DNA of 24,879 nt, taken from positions 1 to 24,879 of the forward strand of contig CAMJYM010000021.1 in NCBI GenBank assembly GCA_946220865.1. Reading direction: 5' to 3'. The DNA comes from an uncultured Clostridia bacterium. Lineage in GTDB: Bacteria > Bacillota > Clostridia > Saccharofermentanales > DTU023. Under the pieces are notes generated by a model. The model was not told where the DNA came from. It did no database searches and was given only the letters and a program-made list of their open reading frames with translations. The translations under genes were made by a program, and so were the position numbers. This document shows, piece after piece, positions 14,991-22,382 of the stretch; within the stretch, counting starts at the first letter, position 1; every line of letters starts with the position of its first letter.

Positions 14991-15958
14991 TGAACGCAGT
15001 TCTCGACTTTCTGGAGCCAAAAACCTGCCGCTTTTGCGGGGCTTCTCTTTTGCCGCCGCTCTTGCGCAGATTGGCTCCGGATCGTCTTGAAGCCCTCACT
15101 CTTGATGCCTTGCAGTCTGGGAGTTCAGATATTCCTCTGCCTGCACCCTTTAACCCAATCTGCGAAGGCAGGGAAGAAAGCTTTAGCCTGCGCCTGCGCA
15201 GGCAGCTTTGCCCAGACTGCCTGCGCAGCCTGCCCTTCGCCCTGGATGAAAATCTGGGACCACGCTTTTCCGCGCCGCTTGCTCCGGCAAAACATTTCAG
15301 GAAAAGCTTGCCGTCATGCCTGGAAAGGCGAGGACAGAGCGCCGAAATGTTCGCAGACGCGGGCTTTTTTGTTCTCAGGGAGAGACAGACCCTGATTAGC
15401 CCGGTCTTTCTTTATGAAGAACCGCTGCGCAGCGTTATTCTGGATTTAAAATTTAATGGTGAACGCAGTAAAGCCAGAATTCTCGGCCTGCTTGCAGCAC
15501 GACATCTGCAGCGCCTGCCCTGGAAGGCCGCTGCGCTTGTGCCTCTTCCCCTGGGCCGCAAACGCCTGCGCACGCGCATGTATAATCAGGCCGAGTTGAT
15601 TGCTTCAGAGATTGCCCGTGAACTCAGGCTTCCCCTCATCACGGATTTACTGTTGCGCGCGCGCGATACCTGCCCGCAAACTGAAATGCCGGGGAGGAAA
15701 GAGCGTGCGGAAAATGTTCGCGGGGCTTTTGCACTGCAGCCTCAGCACGCGGCAAGTCTGCCGCCGGGCCTGCCTCTGCTGCTTATCGACGATGTTGTGA
15801 CCACCGGAGCGAGCTTCGATGCCGCCGCCGCCCCCCTGCGTCAGGCCGGCTTTTCGCCGCGTGCCCTGGCCATCGCTCTGGAAGAGCCGAAAACTAAGCC
15901 CTGGGGACAGCGAGCTGGGCTTGACAGGCGAGACAGTTCTCTTTGCCGGAAGAGCTGA
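14990..15958 (+). CDS. ComF family phosphoribosyltransferase-like protein
   Basis: 322 residues; typical ComF proteins are about 220-240. N-terminal zinc-finger type Cys pairs C13-xx-C16 and C74-xx-C77 are separated by about 57 residues of low-conservation sequence, more than usual. The ComF core follows: LISPVFLYEEPLRSVILDLKFNG, VPLPLGRKRLRTRMYNQAE (184-202), RAENVRGAFAL, and the PRPP loop LLLIDDVVTTGAS (263-275). In Bacillus and Haemophilus ComF homologues are needed to take DNA through the membrane during transformation; no other competence gene is present here. The ATG at 14990 overlaps the metK stop. The C-terminal 25 residues after the PRTase core look like a non-conserved tail. Confidence -1.
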   Translation: MNAVLDFLEPKTCRFCGASLLPPLLRRLAPDRLEALTLDALQSGSSDIPLPAPFNPICEGREESFSLRLRRQLCPDCLRSLPFALDENLGPRFSAPLAPAKHFRKSLPSCLERRGQSAEMFADAGFFVLRERQTLISPVFLYEEPLRSVILDLKFNGERSKARILGLLAARHLQRLPWKAAALVPLPLGRKRLRTRMYNQAELIASEIARELRLPLITDLLLRARDTCPQTEMPGRKERAENVRGAFALQPQHAASLPPGLPLLLIDDVVTTGASFDAAAAPLRQAGFSPRALAIALEEPKTKPWGQRAGLDRRDSSLCRKS

Positions 15959-15971
15959 AAAGGAGATACTG

Positions 15972-16073
15972 ATGGGCCGGGAGGACTTGCAGGACATGGC
16001 GGGACGTTGCGAAGGCAGGCATCCCTGGGGTATCATAAGGGTACCTGAAATGTTTGAGCTGCTTCATTTTTGA
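15972..16073 (+). CDS. possible 33-residue small protein
   Basis: Starts MGREDLQDMAGRC and ends EMFELLHF; the ribosome-binding site AAAAGGAG lies 6 bp before the ATG, among the best in the window, and overlaps the comF stop codon, so it could be translated by coupling. I do not recognise the peptide. It has no hydrophobic helix or signal. The same frame is open back to 15819 inside comF, so part of its openness is not independent evidence. It could also be a leader peptide for cysS. Confidence -1.
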   Translation: MGREDLQDMAGRCEGRHPWGIIRVPEMFELLHF

Positions 16074-16085
16074 ACCTTCATGACT

Positions 16086-16227
16086 TAAAAGGGAGTCCGG
16101 AGTTGAAGCGGAAGTTGATCAAGCCCCCAGCGGGAAGGTCTAAGGCCGCCGCAGGACACCCACCTGGCGAATATGCTAGGTGTCAGAAAGGAGTGGCCGC
16201 GTTTCAGGTTTTTTGACGGAGGAACTC
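16086..16227 (+). promoter_or_regulatory. structured leader of cysS, type not recognised
   Basis: The strongest element is an 8-bp hairpin CACCTGGC (16161-16168) with GCTAGGTG (16175-16182), one G-U pair, loop GAATAT. Two other pairings compete with it: GACACC (16155-16160) with GGTGTC (16179-16184), and ACCTG (16162-16166) with CAGGT (16205-16209), the latter followed by TTTTT, like a weak terminator. The stretch AAAGGAGTGGCCGCG loosely recalls the T-box antiterminator sequence, but that consensus is not met. The cysS ribosome-binding site GGAGG follows at 16218. Confidence -1.
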
Positions 16228-17634
16228 ATGAAAGTTTACAACGACCTTACTCGCAGCAAAGAAGAACTGATTCCACAGACTCCGGGAGAATACAAAATCT
16301 ACGTATGCGGACCTACCGTTTACGAACTTTTCCATCTCGGCAACGCCCGTCCCCTGATTGTTTTTGATACCCTGCGCCGCTACCTCGAATACTGTGGTAA
16401 CCGCGTCAATTATGTCATGAATTTTACGGATATTGACGATAAGGTCATTAAGCGGGCCCATGCTGAAGGGGTGGATTTTAAAGAACTGGCGGATCGCATG
16501 ATTAAGGAGTTCTTTATCGACGCGGATGGACTTAATGTCCGGCGTGCCACAGTTCACCCGCGGGCGACAGAAACCATTCCTGAAATTATTGAGATAATCC
16601 AGACGCTTTACGATAAGGGCTATGCCTATGTGCTGGATGATGGCGTCTATTTCGATGTGCTGAAGTTCAAGGACTATGGCAAACTCTCCCGCCACCCGCT
16701 GGACGATCTGGAAGAAGGAACCCGCGCCCTGCACAATGAGCAGAAACACAGCCCTCTTGACTTTGTTATCTGGAAATTTAAAAAAGAAGGCGAGCCTTCC
16801 TGGCCCTCCCCCTGGGGAGAGGGACGACCGGGCTGGCATATTGAGTGCTCGGCCATGAATCACAAATTCCTGGGCGACACTATCGATATTCACGGCGGTG
16901 GTCAGGACCTGATTTTCCCGCATCACGAAAATGAAATCGCCCAATCCGAGGCAGCCAGCGGCAAACCTTTTGTTCGCTACTGGATGCATAACGGTTTTAT
17001 CAATGTCAATAACGTTAAGATGGCCAAGTCGGAAGGCAACTTCTTCCGCGTCCGCGACCTCTCGACTCTTTATCCCTATTCTGTTCTGCGCTTCTTTATG
17101 CTGCAGGCTCATTACCGCATGCCCATTAACTTCTCACACGAATTGCTCGATGGGGCTCAAAATGGCTGGAATCGTGTCATCACCTGCGCGGAAAATCTGC
17201 GTTTCCTCATTAAGAAGGGTGAAGCTCCGGCCGAACATGGAGCCGACGATGAGAAGCTCTCTGCAGCCTGCACGGAAGCCCGTGAGAAATTTCACGAAGC
17301 CATGGACGATGACCTCAACACGGCCGATGCCTTTGCTTCCATCTTTGATCTCGTGCGTACGGCAAATAGCCTCAGCGCGGAAGCTGAGCTTTCAGTCAAA
17401 GCTTTGAAACATGCTCTGGATACGCTCTGTGAACTTTTAGATGTGCTGGGCCTTGACCCGCTCGAAGAAGTGCAGACGAAGATTCCTGATGAAATTATTC
17501 GTCTTTCCCAGGAGCGGATGCAGGCGAAAAAAGAGAAAAAGTTTGATGTGGCAGATCGTCTTCGCGATGAGATTGCGGAAAAGGGTTGGCGTGTGGAAGA
17601 TACGCCGCAGGGACCCAAGCTCAGCAAAGCATGA
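16228..17634 (+). CDS. cysS: cysteinyl-tRNA synthetase
   Basis: 468 residues, class I synthetase that charges tRNA-Cys. HIGH motif reads HLGN (36-39); the KMSKS loop reads KMAKS (264-268), a common variant in CysRS. The active-site zinc ligands Cys27 (YVCGP), Cys207 (IECSAM), His232 and Glu236 (HHENE) are present, and the C-terminal anticodon-binding helices are complete. An in-frame ATG at 16180 exists, but the ATG at 16228 has GGAGG at about 5 bp and gives the normal N terminus (LTRSKEELIP). Its TGA overlaps the mrnC ATG. Order cysS-mrnC-rlmB-sigma is the Bacillota arrangement. Confidence -1.
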   Translation: MKVYNDLTRSKEELIPQTPGEYKIYVCGPTVYELFHLGNARPLIVFDTLRRYLEYCGNRVNYVMNFTDIDDKVIKRAHAEGVDFKELADRMIKEFFIDADGLNVRRATVHPRATETIPEIIEIIQTLYDKGYAYVLDDGVYFDVLKFKDYGKLSRHPLDDLEEGTRALHNEQKHSPLDFVIWKFKKEGEPSWPSPWGEGRPGWHIECSAMNHKFLGDTIDIHGGGQDLIFPHHENEIAQSEAASGKPFVRYWMHNGFINVNNVKMAKSEGNFFRVRDLSTLYPYSVLRFFMLQAHYRMPINFSHELLDGAQNGWNRVITCAENLRFLIKKGEAPAEHGADDEKLSAACTEAREKFHEAMDDDLNTADAFASIFDLVRTANSLSAEAELSVKALKHALDTLCELLDVLGLDPLEEVQTKIPDEIIRLSQERMQAKKEKKFDVADRLRDEIAEKGWRVEDTPQGPKLSKA

Positions 17635-18137
17635 GTCAGGAACCTTCGATTGCAAAAACTGAGGGCCGGGATGAAACCTGGCTGCCCGAACCACCCGGGT
17701 TAAGCCACGCGGAAATTTTGGAACTGCCGATTTCCACTCTGGCTTACCTCGGCGATGCCGTTTACGAACTTTATGTTCGGCGGCATTTACTCCTTTCCGG
17801 GCATGTCAATGTTCCCAGCCATCACCTTTATCTTGCCTCGCTCGCCTACGTTTCGGCAGAGGCTCAGGCCAAAATCCTGCGCCTCCTGGAACCTTTTCTC
17901 ACGCCAGCCGAAGCTGAGCTTTGCCGTCGTGCACGAAACCACGTCCCGCTCAGCCGTCCGCGTCATGCCGATCCCATGGAGTACCGTCTGGCCACGGCTT
18001 TGGAAGCATTGCTGGGCGAACTTTACTGCTCAGGGCAGACGGCGCGCCTGGATGAGCTGATGAAGCAGATTTTAGGACTGGTAGAATCAGCCCCAAAGGC
18101 GCTTCGCTCTGTCTCTGGAGGGGGACATGATCTATGA
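17631..18137 (+). CDS. mrnC: mini-ribonuclease III
   Basis: 168 residues, an RNase III catalytic domain without a double-strand-binding domain, which matures the ends of 23S rRNA in Bacillus. The helix with LAYLGDAVYELYVR (38-51) carries the catalytic Asp42 and Glu46; RARNHVPLSRPR (100-111) and the second acidic site in TALEALLGELY (122-132, Glu126) are conserved. The start is the ATG that overlaps the cysS stop (ATGA); an earlier in-frame ATG lies inside cysS and would add 15 non-family residues. Its own stop overlaps the rlmB start the same way. The N-terminal 25 residues are a somewhat long, variable extension. Confidence -1.
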   Translation: MSQEPSIAKTEGRDETWLPEPPGLSHAEILELPISTLAYLGDAVYELYVRRHLLLSGHVNVPSHHLYLASLAYVSAEAQAKILRLLEPFLTPAEAELCRRARNHVPLSRPRHADPMEYRLATALEALLGELYCSGQTARLDELMKQILGLVESAPKALRSVSGGGHDL

Positions 18138-19126
18138 ATTTTTACAATGACGATAAAAAAAGCTCAGAGGACGGGCACAGCAGACGCACCAATTATGGCC
18201 GCCGCCGCACTGTTGGGGAAAAAAGCTCCCACAGGGATTTCAAGCACTCTGCTCAGCGCCGCCCCTTTGCCGAACGGCGGAAGAGAGCTGAGGAGCAGGA
18301 ATCGCAGAATCAAGCTGCGGAATCGCTCAATCGGAGCCCGGAAGAGAGCGAGCAGAGCACAGCCTCGGAGCTGCTCTGCGGCAGAAACCCCGTAAGTGAA
18401 GCCCTTGCTGCCGGTACCGCCATCAACAAAGCGTGGATTCTCAAAGCCACAGCTGAAAGCGGCCGTGACCGCCGTCTCCTGGATCTTGAAAAAAAGCTGC
18501 GGGAAGCCGGGGTTCCGGTGCTTACGGTGGACCGTCGCACGCTCGACAAGATGGCCGGAGAGGCCCGGCATCAGGGCATTATTGCTCAGATTGCCGCGCG
18601 CGAATATGCCAACTCGGGGGAGCTCATTGATGCCTGGATGGCGGCTGGCAAAGATCCGTTTATTCTGATTCTTGATGGCCTGCAAGATGGTCGCAACCTG
18701 GGAGCCGCCCTGCGTATAGCTGAATGCTGCGGCGTTGATCTGGTGGTTTTGCCGGAACGCCGCTCGGTTTCGTTGGATGCCTATGTGGCCCGTGCTGCGG
18801 CTGGTGCTCTGGAATACGTTCCCGTGGCCCGGGAAGTGAACCTCAGCCGCTTTGTGATGGAGCTTAAGAAGAAAGGCTTCTGGATTTTTGGGACTGCGGC
18901 AGAAGCAGAAAATGATTTCAAAGCCTGTGATTATCGCGGTAAAACTGCTTTGATTATTGGCAGTGAAGGCGAGGGCATTGCGGAAAAACTGAGAACCCAC
19001 TGCGATTTGCTCCTGCGCATCCCCATGTGGGGACAACTTAATTCCCTCAATGCTTCGGTAGCCTGCGGCATTGTCTGTTTTGAAGCAGCTCGTCAGCGCC
19101 ACGAAGCGCCCCCTGTTGAATCGTGA
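18134..19126 (+). CDS. rlmB: 23S rRNA 2'-O-methyltransferase, TrmH/SpoU family
   Basis: 330 residues. A highly charged N-terminal tail (1-78, many Arg/Glu/Ser/Gln) precedes the SpoU substrate-binding domain (about 79-155, LLCGRNPVSEAL) and the SPOUT knot domain. The three SpoU motifs are intact: DGLQDGRNLGAALR (181-194, catalytic Arg), IIGSEGEGI (274-282) and IPMWGQLNSLNASVA (296-310). RlmB-type members methylate the ribose of a guanosine in the 23S peptidyl-transferase region. The tail makes it about 80 residues longer than Bacillus RlmB and may help bind RNA. Start and stop both overlap neighbours by 4 bp. Confidence -1.
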   Translation: MNFYNDDKKSSEDGHSRRTNYGRRRTVGEKSSHRDFKHSAQRRPFAERRKRAEEQESQNQAAESLNRSPEESEQSTASELLCGRNPVSEALAAGTAINKAWILKATAESGRDRRLLDLEKKLREAGVPVLTVDRRTLDKMAGEARHQGIIAQIAAREYANSGELIDAWMAAGKDPFILILDGLQDGRNLGAALRIAECCGVDLVVLPERRSVSLDAYVARAAAGALEYVPVAREVNLSRFVMELKKKGFWIFGTAAEAENDFKACDYRGKTALIIGSEGEGIAEKLRTHCDLLLRIPMWGQLNSLNASVACGIVCFEAARQRHEAPPVES

Positions 19127-19725
19127 GTGCGGAGAACGACAGCTTTGATCTGAAACGTGCTGCCGAAGGAGATGAAGCGGCGGTGGAGGTTCTGCTCATT
19201 CGTTATAAGCCTCTGGTTTTGTCCCGTGCCTCGCGCTTTTACCTCAAAGGGGGAGATTCAGATGATCTCATTCAGGAGGGCATGATCGCCCTTTTTCATG
19301 CGATCATCAGCTGCCCTCCTGAGCGCCGGGCTTCCTTTTCTGCCTATGCTTTCACAGCTGTGGACAATCGCCTTAAAGACACCATCCGCCGCGCCAACAG
19401 CGGCAAGGCGCGTGTGCTCAATGACTCGCTCTCGCTGGAAGCCCCGGCTCAGGATCCTGGGACTGCAGCGTCTTATGCTGAGCCGTCCCTGGGTGATACA
19501 ATACATTCAGGCGGGGAGGACAGCCCTGAGGAGGAAGTTCTCCGAGGGGAAGCCCTGGATGAACTTCTCACCCGAATTAAGGGCCAGCTGAGCCCTTTGG
19601 AAAGCCGGGCTCTACTGCTCTTCGCTGCAGGTGAAAGCTATCAGCAGATTGCTGAGCGGCTCCAGGTCAGCCGCAAAAGTGTCGATGGCGCTTTGCGTCG
19701 CGCCCGTAAAAAGCTCAAGGATTAA
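19123..19725 (+). CDS. RNA polymerase sigma factor, SigH-like
   Basis: 200 residues. Region 2 (25-92) shows the sigma-70 pattern SRFYLKGGDSDDLIQEGMIALFHAI with the Asp-Asp-Leu-xx-Glu core; region 4 (150-198) has a helix-turn-helix SYQQIAERLQVSRKSVDGALRRARKKL. Region 3 is absent, as in SigH and ECF-like factors. The middle SLEAP...LGDTI...SPEEEVL is close to Bacillus SigH, which directs early sporulation and competence genes, and the position after rlmB fits sigH. The start is a GTG overlapping the rlmB TGA, with no separate ribosome-binding site. The yacP/rae1 gene usually found between rlmB and sigH is missing. Whether this organism sporulates cannot be told from here. Confidence -1.
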   Translation: MSAENDSFDLKRAAEGDEAAVEVLLIRYKPLVLSRASRFYLKGGDSDDLIQEGMIALFHAIISCPPERRASFSAYAFTAVDNRLKDTIRRANSGKARVLNDSLSLEAPAQDPGTAASYAEPSLGDTIHSGGEDSPEEEVLRGEALDELLTRIKGQLSPLESRALLLFAAGESYQQIAERLQVSRKSVDGALRRARKKLKD

Positions 19726-19751
19726 GCCACAACATCTCGGAGGTTTTTCGC

Positions 19752-21137
19752 ATGCGGCCTCAACGGCATAGAAAAAAGTCAGCGATCATCCTTTGTCTGC
19801 TCCTGCTGCTCAGCATGGCGTTTGGCTTAAGTTCCTGTGTGGAACTGCGGAGTATGGAGGCTGATGTAGACCGCGAAGCTTTCCTTAACGGCCTGCTGCG
19901 TGAGCAGGTGCCGCTTTCTCTTGGCGAAAACGGCGAAGTGACGCCGGTCACGCTGGCTCAGGCCCTGGTCTTTGCTGTCAACGATAATGAGCTCGTTCCG
20001 GCGGTGATTGAAAGTCTGCCTTCTGCCTGCCTCCAGGGTATCGATGAGAGCCTGTTGCGCAGTTATGTGCAGGCGCTCGCTCCCGAAGAGGGGAATAAAG
20101 TGCAGAACTTTGAAGTCCTCAGCGAGGATGAGCAGAACAAATGCCGTGATCTTATTGTGAACAGTTGTCCTGAACTCACGGAGAAGGCTCTGCGTTCAGT
20201 TTTTTTTCGCCTGAACTATGTCGATCAGGAAGACAGCCGCTACAGCGGCAAGGAAGGCATTAAAAATATTCTGGCCATCCAGCGGAATGAGCAGGGCAAA
20301 AGCCTGCTTGACAAAGAATGGGTGGAAGCCGTGGTCAGCCTTCACGATTTTGCGGAACTTTACTTTGCAGCGATCGCTGACGGTAAAAAATCGAGTGACC
20401 ACGCCGGGTCCCTGGCTTACCTGATCAGTCAGGGCGAAATGCCTTTCCGCAGCGTTACCCCCCGAAACTTTGCCCGGGAAAAAGCCGATCAAACCATAGA
20501 TTATTACCGACGGGTGGTGAATACGGAACCTACGCTCAGTCACTGCCTCTATGTTCTCCCTGGACAGGCTTCTTTTCTACAGGACTATCAATATGGCGAA
20601 CGCTTCTCCGCCGTGCGGGAAGTGATTTTCAAAGAAAAGCAGGGAAAGCTTTACGTTCATGAGGCCATTCCTGTCCGTTTCAGCGCCGATGAAGCAAAAA
20701 TTCTGGTTATGGGAGAGGACCTTTTTTCTGGACTTGGCCGTGGCATCTTCCGAGCTACCATCAGCGAGAGTGATATCCACCCACTCGCTGGTTCAGTGCT
20801 CTCCATAGAAGAATTGGAAAAAGCCCATCAATCTCTGTGGCGAGTTCATTACTATGGCCTCAGTTTGGATATACGTGGTACTGCAGATCCGGAAAGCGGA
20901 AGTTTTCGCGGCAGTCTGGAAAGGATTGAGTTCAGCAGCCGCATTTTCAGCTTTGGCCAGGGGACACACGTCGGTCTTCAGGAGGGTGAACTCTATGGTC
21001 AATATCCCTTCCTCGCAGACGATCAATACATCATCGAATTTGGCGGCACGATTCTTAGCCGTTTTAAGTTCGACTATCTGCTCGATCATTCCGAAATTTC
21101 CAACATCATCTTAGAGCGTGTAGAACCGGAGGCCTGA
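19752..21137 (+). CDS. lipoprotein of unknown function
   Basis: 461 residues. A basic N terminus (RPQRHRKK), a hydrophobic core (11-25) and the lipobox LSSC with Cys29 indicate a lipid-anchored surface protein. The rest is hydrophilic, with helical acidic stretches in the first half (about 30-200) and a beta-rich C-terminal half. I recognise no domain or catalytic motif. The ribosome-binding site GGAGGT lies 7 bp before the ATG, 26 bp after the sigma factor stop and directly before maf (no gap), so it is part of the same transcript. The link to the sigma factor is suggestive only. Confidence -1.
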   Translation: MRPQRHRKKSAIILCLLLLLSMAFGLSSCVELRSMEADVDREAFLNGLLREQVPLSLGENGEVTPVTLAQALVFAVNDNELVPAVIESLPSACLQGIDESLLRSYVQALAPEEGNKVQNFEVLSEDEQNKCRDLIVNSCPELTEKALRSVFFRLNYVDQEDSRYSGKEGIKNILAIQRNEQGKSLLDKEWVEAVVSLHDFAELYFAAIADGKKSSDHAGSLAYLISQGEMPFRSVTPRNFAREKADQTIDYYRRVVNTEPTLSHCLYVLPGQASFLQDYQYGERFSAVREVIFKEKQGKLYVHEAIPVRFSADEAKILVMGEDLFSGLGRGIFRATISESDIHPLAGSVLSIEELEKAHQSLWRVHYYGLSLDIRGTADPESGSFRGSLERIEFSSRIFSFGQGTHVGLQEGELYGQYPFLADDQYIIEFGGTILSRFKFDYLLDHSEISNIILERVEPEA

Positions 21138-21713
21138 ATGCTGATCCTTGCCAGCCATTCCCCCAGGAGAAAAGAACTTCTCAGGATGCTCGGCCTGACT
21201 TTTAAAGCCGAAGATTCCGCTGTGGATGAAATTGCACTGCGCCGATCTCTGCCGTCGAATGTCAGCCCCGGGCAAGTTGTGGAAGCACTTGCCCTTGCGA
21301 AAGCGCGTGCTGTGGCCTCCCGTCATCCCGCTGATGAAATTCTGGCTGCGGATACGGTGGTTGTGCTGGCAGGCCGGATCTACGGCAAGCCCAAAGACAA
21401 GGCTGAGGCCGCCCGCTTTTTACATGAACTGGCCGGACATACGCATACCGTTGTGAGCGGAGTCGCGATTCTCAGGGGAGAGCAGGAAAAAGTCTTCCAT
21501 GTGGAAAGTCAGGTTGAGTTTTATCCCCTGGACGCCACAATGGAAGCGCTTATCTCCGACTATGCTGAGGGTGGAAGCTCGCTTGATAAAGCCGGAGCTT
21601 ATGGCATTCAGGATGCAGGGGCCTTGCTGGTCCGCGGTATTCAGGGTGATTTTTACAATGTCATGGGCCTGCCTCTTGCTGAAGTCTGGCGAGCTCTTCA
21701 AGCTTTTGGCTAA
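21138..21713 (+). CDS. maf: Maf family nucleotide pyrophosphatase
   Basis: 191 residues, usual size. Maf proteins hydrolyse canonical or modified nucleoside triphosphates (dTTP/UTP or m5U/pseudo-UTP) to monophosphates, and in Bacillus overproduction blocks septation. Landmarks: the N-terminal ASHSPRRKELL (5-15), the metal/catalytic AADTVV (70-75), the KPKDKAEA and HTHTVVSGVAI segments, and the GSSLDKAGAYGIQDAGALLV block (about 150-169). The preceding GGAGG lies in the end of the lipoprotein gene, whose stop directly abuts this ATG. It is the last gene of the housekeeping run. Confidence -1.
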   Translation: MLILASHSPRRKELLRMLGLTFKAEDSAVDEIALRRSLPSNVSPGQVVEALALAKARAVASRHPADEILAADTVVVLAGRIYGKPKDKAEAARFLHELAGHTHTVVSGVAILRGEQEKVFHVESQVEFYPLDATMEALISDYAEGGSSLDKAGAYGIQDAGALLVRGIQGDFYNVMGLPLAEVWRALQAFG

Positions 21714-21757
21714 ACTTCTTGCAAATTATTTCTTTACGGTGTAACGTGCCTTCGGTG

Positions 21758-21771
21758 TTAGATATAACTAA
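21758..21771. promoter_or_regulatory. palindromic operator candidate before the first feoA
   Basis: TTAGATATAACTAA, a palindrome with one mismatched pair (half-sites TTAGAT / AACTAA). It overlaps a TATAAC hexamer (21763-21768) that could be the -10 box and lies 25 bp before the feoA start. It matches the site at 22308-22321 in 12 of 14 positions. The half-site TTAG recalls DtxR/IdeR-family boxes, but that assignment is inference. Confidence -1.
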
Positions 21772-21795
21772 TCATGAGAAATCGAGGTGAAATCT

Positions 21796-22011
21796 GTGAT
21801 CCCCCTGGCGATGGTTAAGGCTGGTGAAAAAGTACGCATGATGAAGCTGGGTGGGCCTGAGGCTGCGCGTCGACATCTGGCTGATCTTGGCTTTATTCCG
21901 GGGGCGCTGATTCAGGTCGTTTCTCAACGGGATGGGGATGTGATTATCAAGCTGGGTGATACCCGCCTGGCTTTAACTAAACCCATGGCGGCGAGAATCC
22001 TTGTGGAGTGA
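21796..22011 (+). CDS. feoA: ferrous iron transport protein A (first copy)
   Basis: 71 residues, an SH3-like beta-barrel protein that accompanies FeoB. The pattern P-L-x-x-(V) K-AGEKVRMMKLGG, RRHLADLGFIPGALIQVVSQRDGDVIIKLGDTRLALTKPMAARILVE is typical: the LxDLGFxPG turn and the final LGxxxxALxxxxAxxIxV. The start is either GTG at 21787 or GTG at 21796; I choose the second, because GAGGTG lies 6 bp before it. It is 48 bp ahead of a second feoA and preceded by the operator candidate at 21758-21771. Presence of a Bacillota-style feoA-feoA-feoB set is common. Confidence -1.
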   Translation: MIPLAMVKAGEKVRMMKLGGPEAARRHLADLGFIPGALIQVVSQRDGDVIIKLGDTRLALTKPMAARILVE

Positions 22012-22059
22012 GCCGAAGTAAGACCCGATGTTTACCCTTTGAGGAGAAAGGAAGAGAGC

Positions 22060-22284
22060 ATGAAATTACGAGAGTGCAAACCCGGCATGACAGTTAAGGT
22101 TCTGAGCATTTCAGGTCAGGGTGCTGTTAAACGGCGAATCATGGACATGGGCATCACCCGTGGCACAGAGATTTTGGTTCGCAAACTGGCTCCGTTAGGA
22201 GATCCTGTTGAAGTAACAGTGCGCGGCTTTAATCTGTCCCTGCGCAAAGCAGATGCGGATATTCTTGAGGTTGAATCCGTCTAA
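22060..22284 (+). CDS. feoA: ferrous iron transport protein A (second copy)
   Basis: 74 residues, SH3-like FeoA. RRIMDMGITRGTEILVRKLAPLGDPVEVTVRGFNLSLRKADADILEV carries the MGI-xG turn and the PLGDPVEVxVRGFxLSLRxxxAxxI pattern, which is the fuller FeoA consensus than in the first copy. The ATG at 22060 follows AAAGGAAG at about 6 bp; an in-frame ATG 7 codons upstream lies inside that region. About 98 bp with a second palindrome and inverted repeat separate it from feoB, so feoB could be controlled separately. Confidence -1.
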   Translation: MKLRECKPGMTVKVLSISGQGAVKRRIMDMGITRGTEILVRKLAPLGDPVEVTVRGFNLSLRKADADILEVESV

Positions 22285-22307
22285 GCCGAGGCTTTTTTGC
22301 CGCAGGT

Positions 22308-22321
22308 TTAGTTTTAACTAA
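22308..22321. promoter_or_regulatory. palindromic operator candidate before feoB
   Basis: TTAGTTTTAACTAA, a perfect palindrome with a 2-base centre (TTAGTT, TT, AACTAA). It is enclosed in a wider inverted repeat GCCGCA (22299-22304) / TGCGGC (22331-22336). A weak hairpin AAGC/GCTT with T6 follows the feoA stop at about 22283-22298. It closely matches the palindrome before the first feoA. Confidence -1.
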
Positions 22322-22382
22322 TTAAAAGCTTGCGGCGACTGAATGTGTCAATATTTCATATTTTATCGAGGAGGGGACATTT

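Noticed and set aside
16186..16200. T-box antiterminator before cysS
   Set aside because: AAAGGAGTGGCCGCG is only loosely like the T-box sequence; no matching 3' partner and no stem I landmarks.
16204..17112. 302-codon open frame antisense to cysS
   Set aside because: Fully inside a well-conserved gene on the other strand, with no domain.
18164..19102. 312-codon open frame antisense to rlmB
   Set aside because: Shadow of the methyltransferase frame; no motif.
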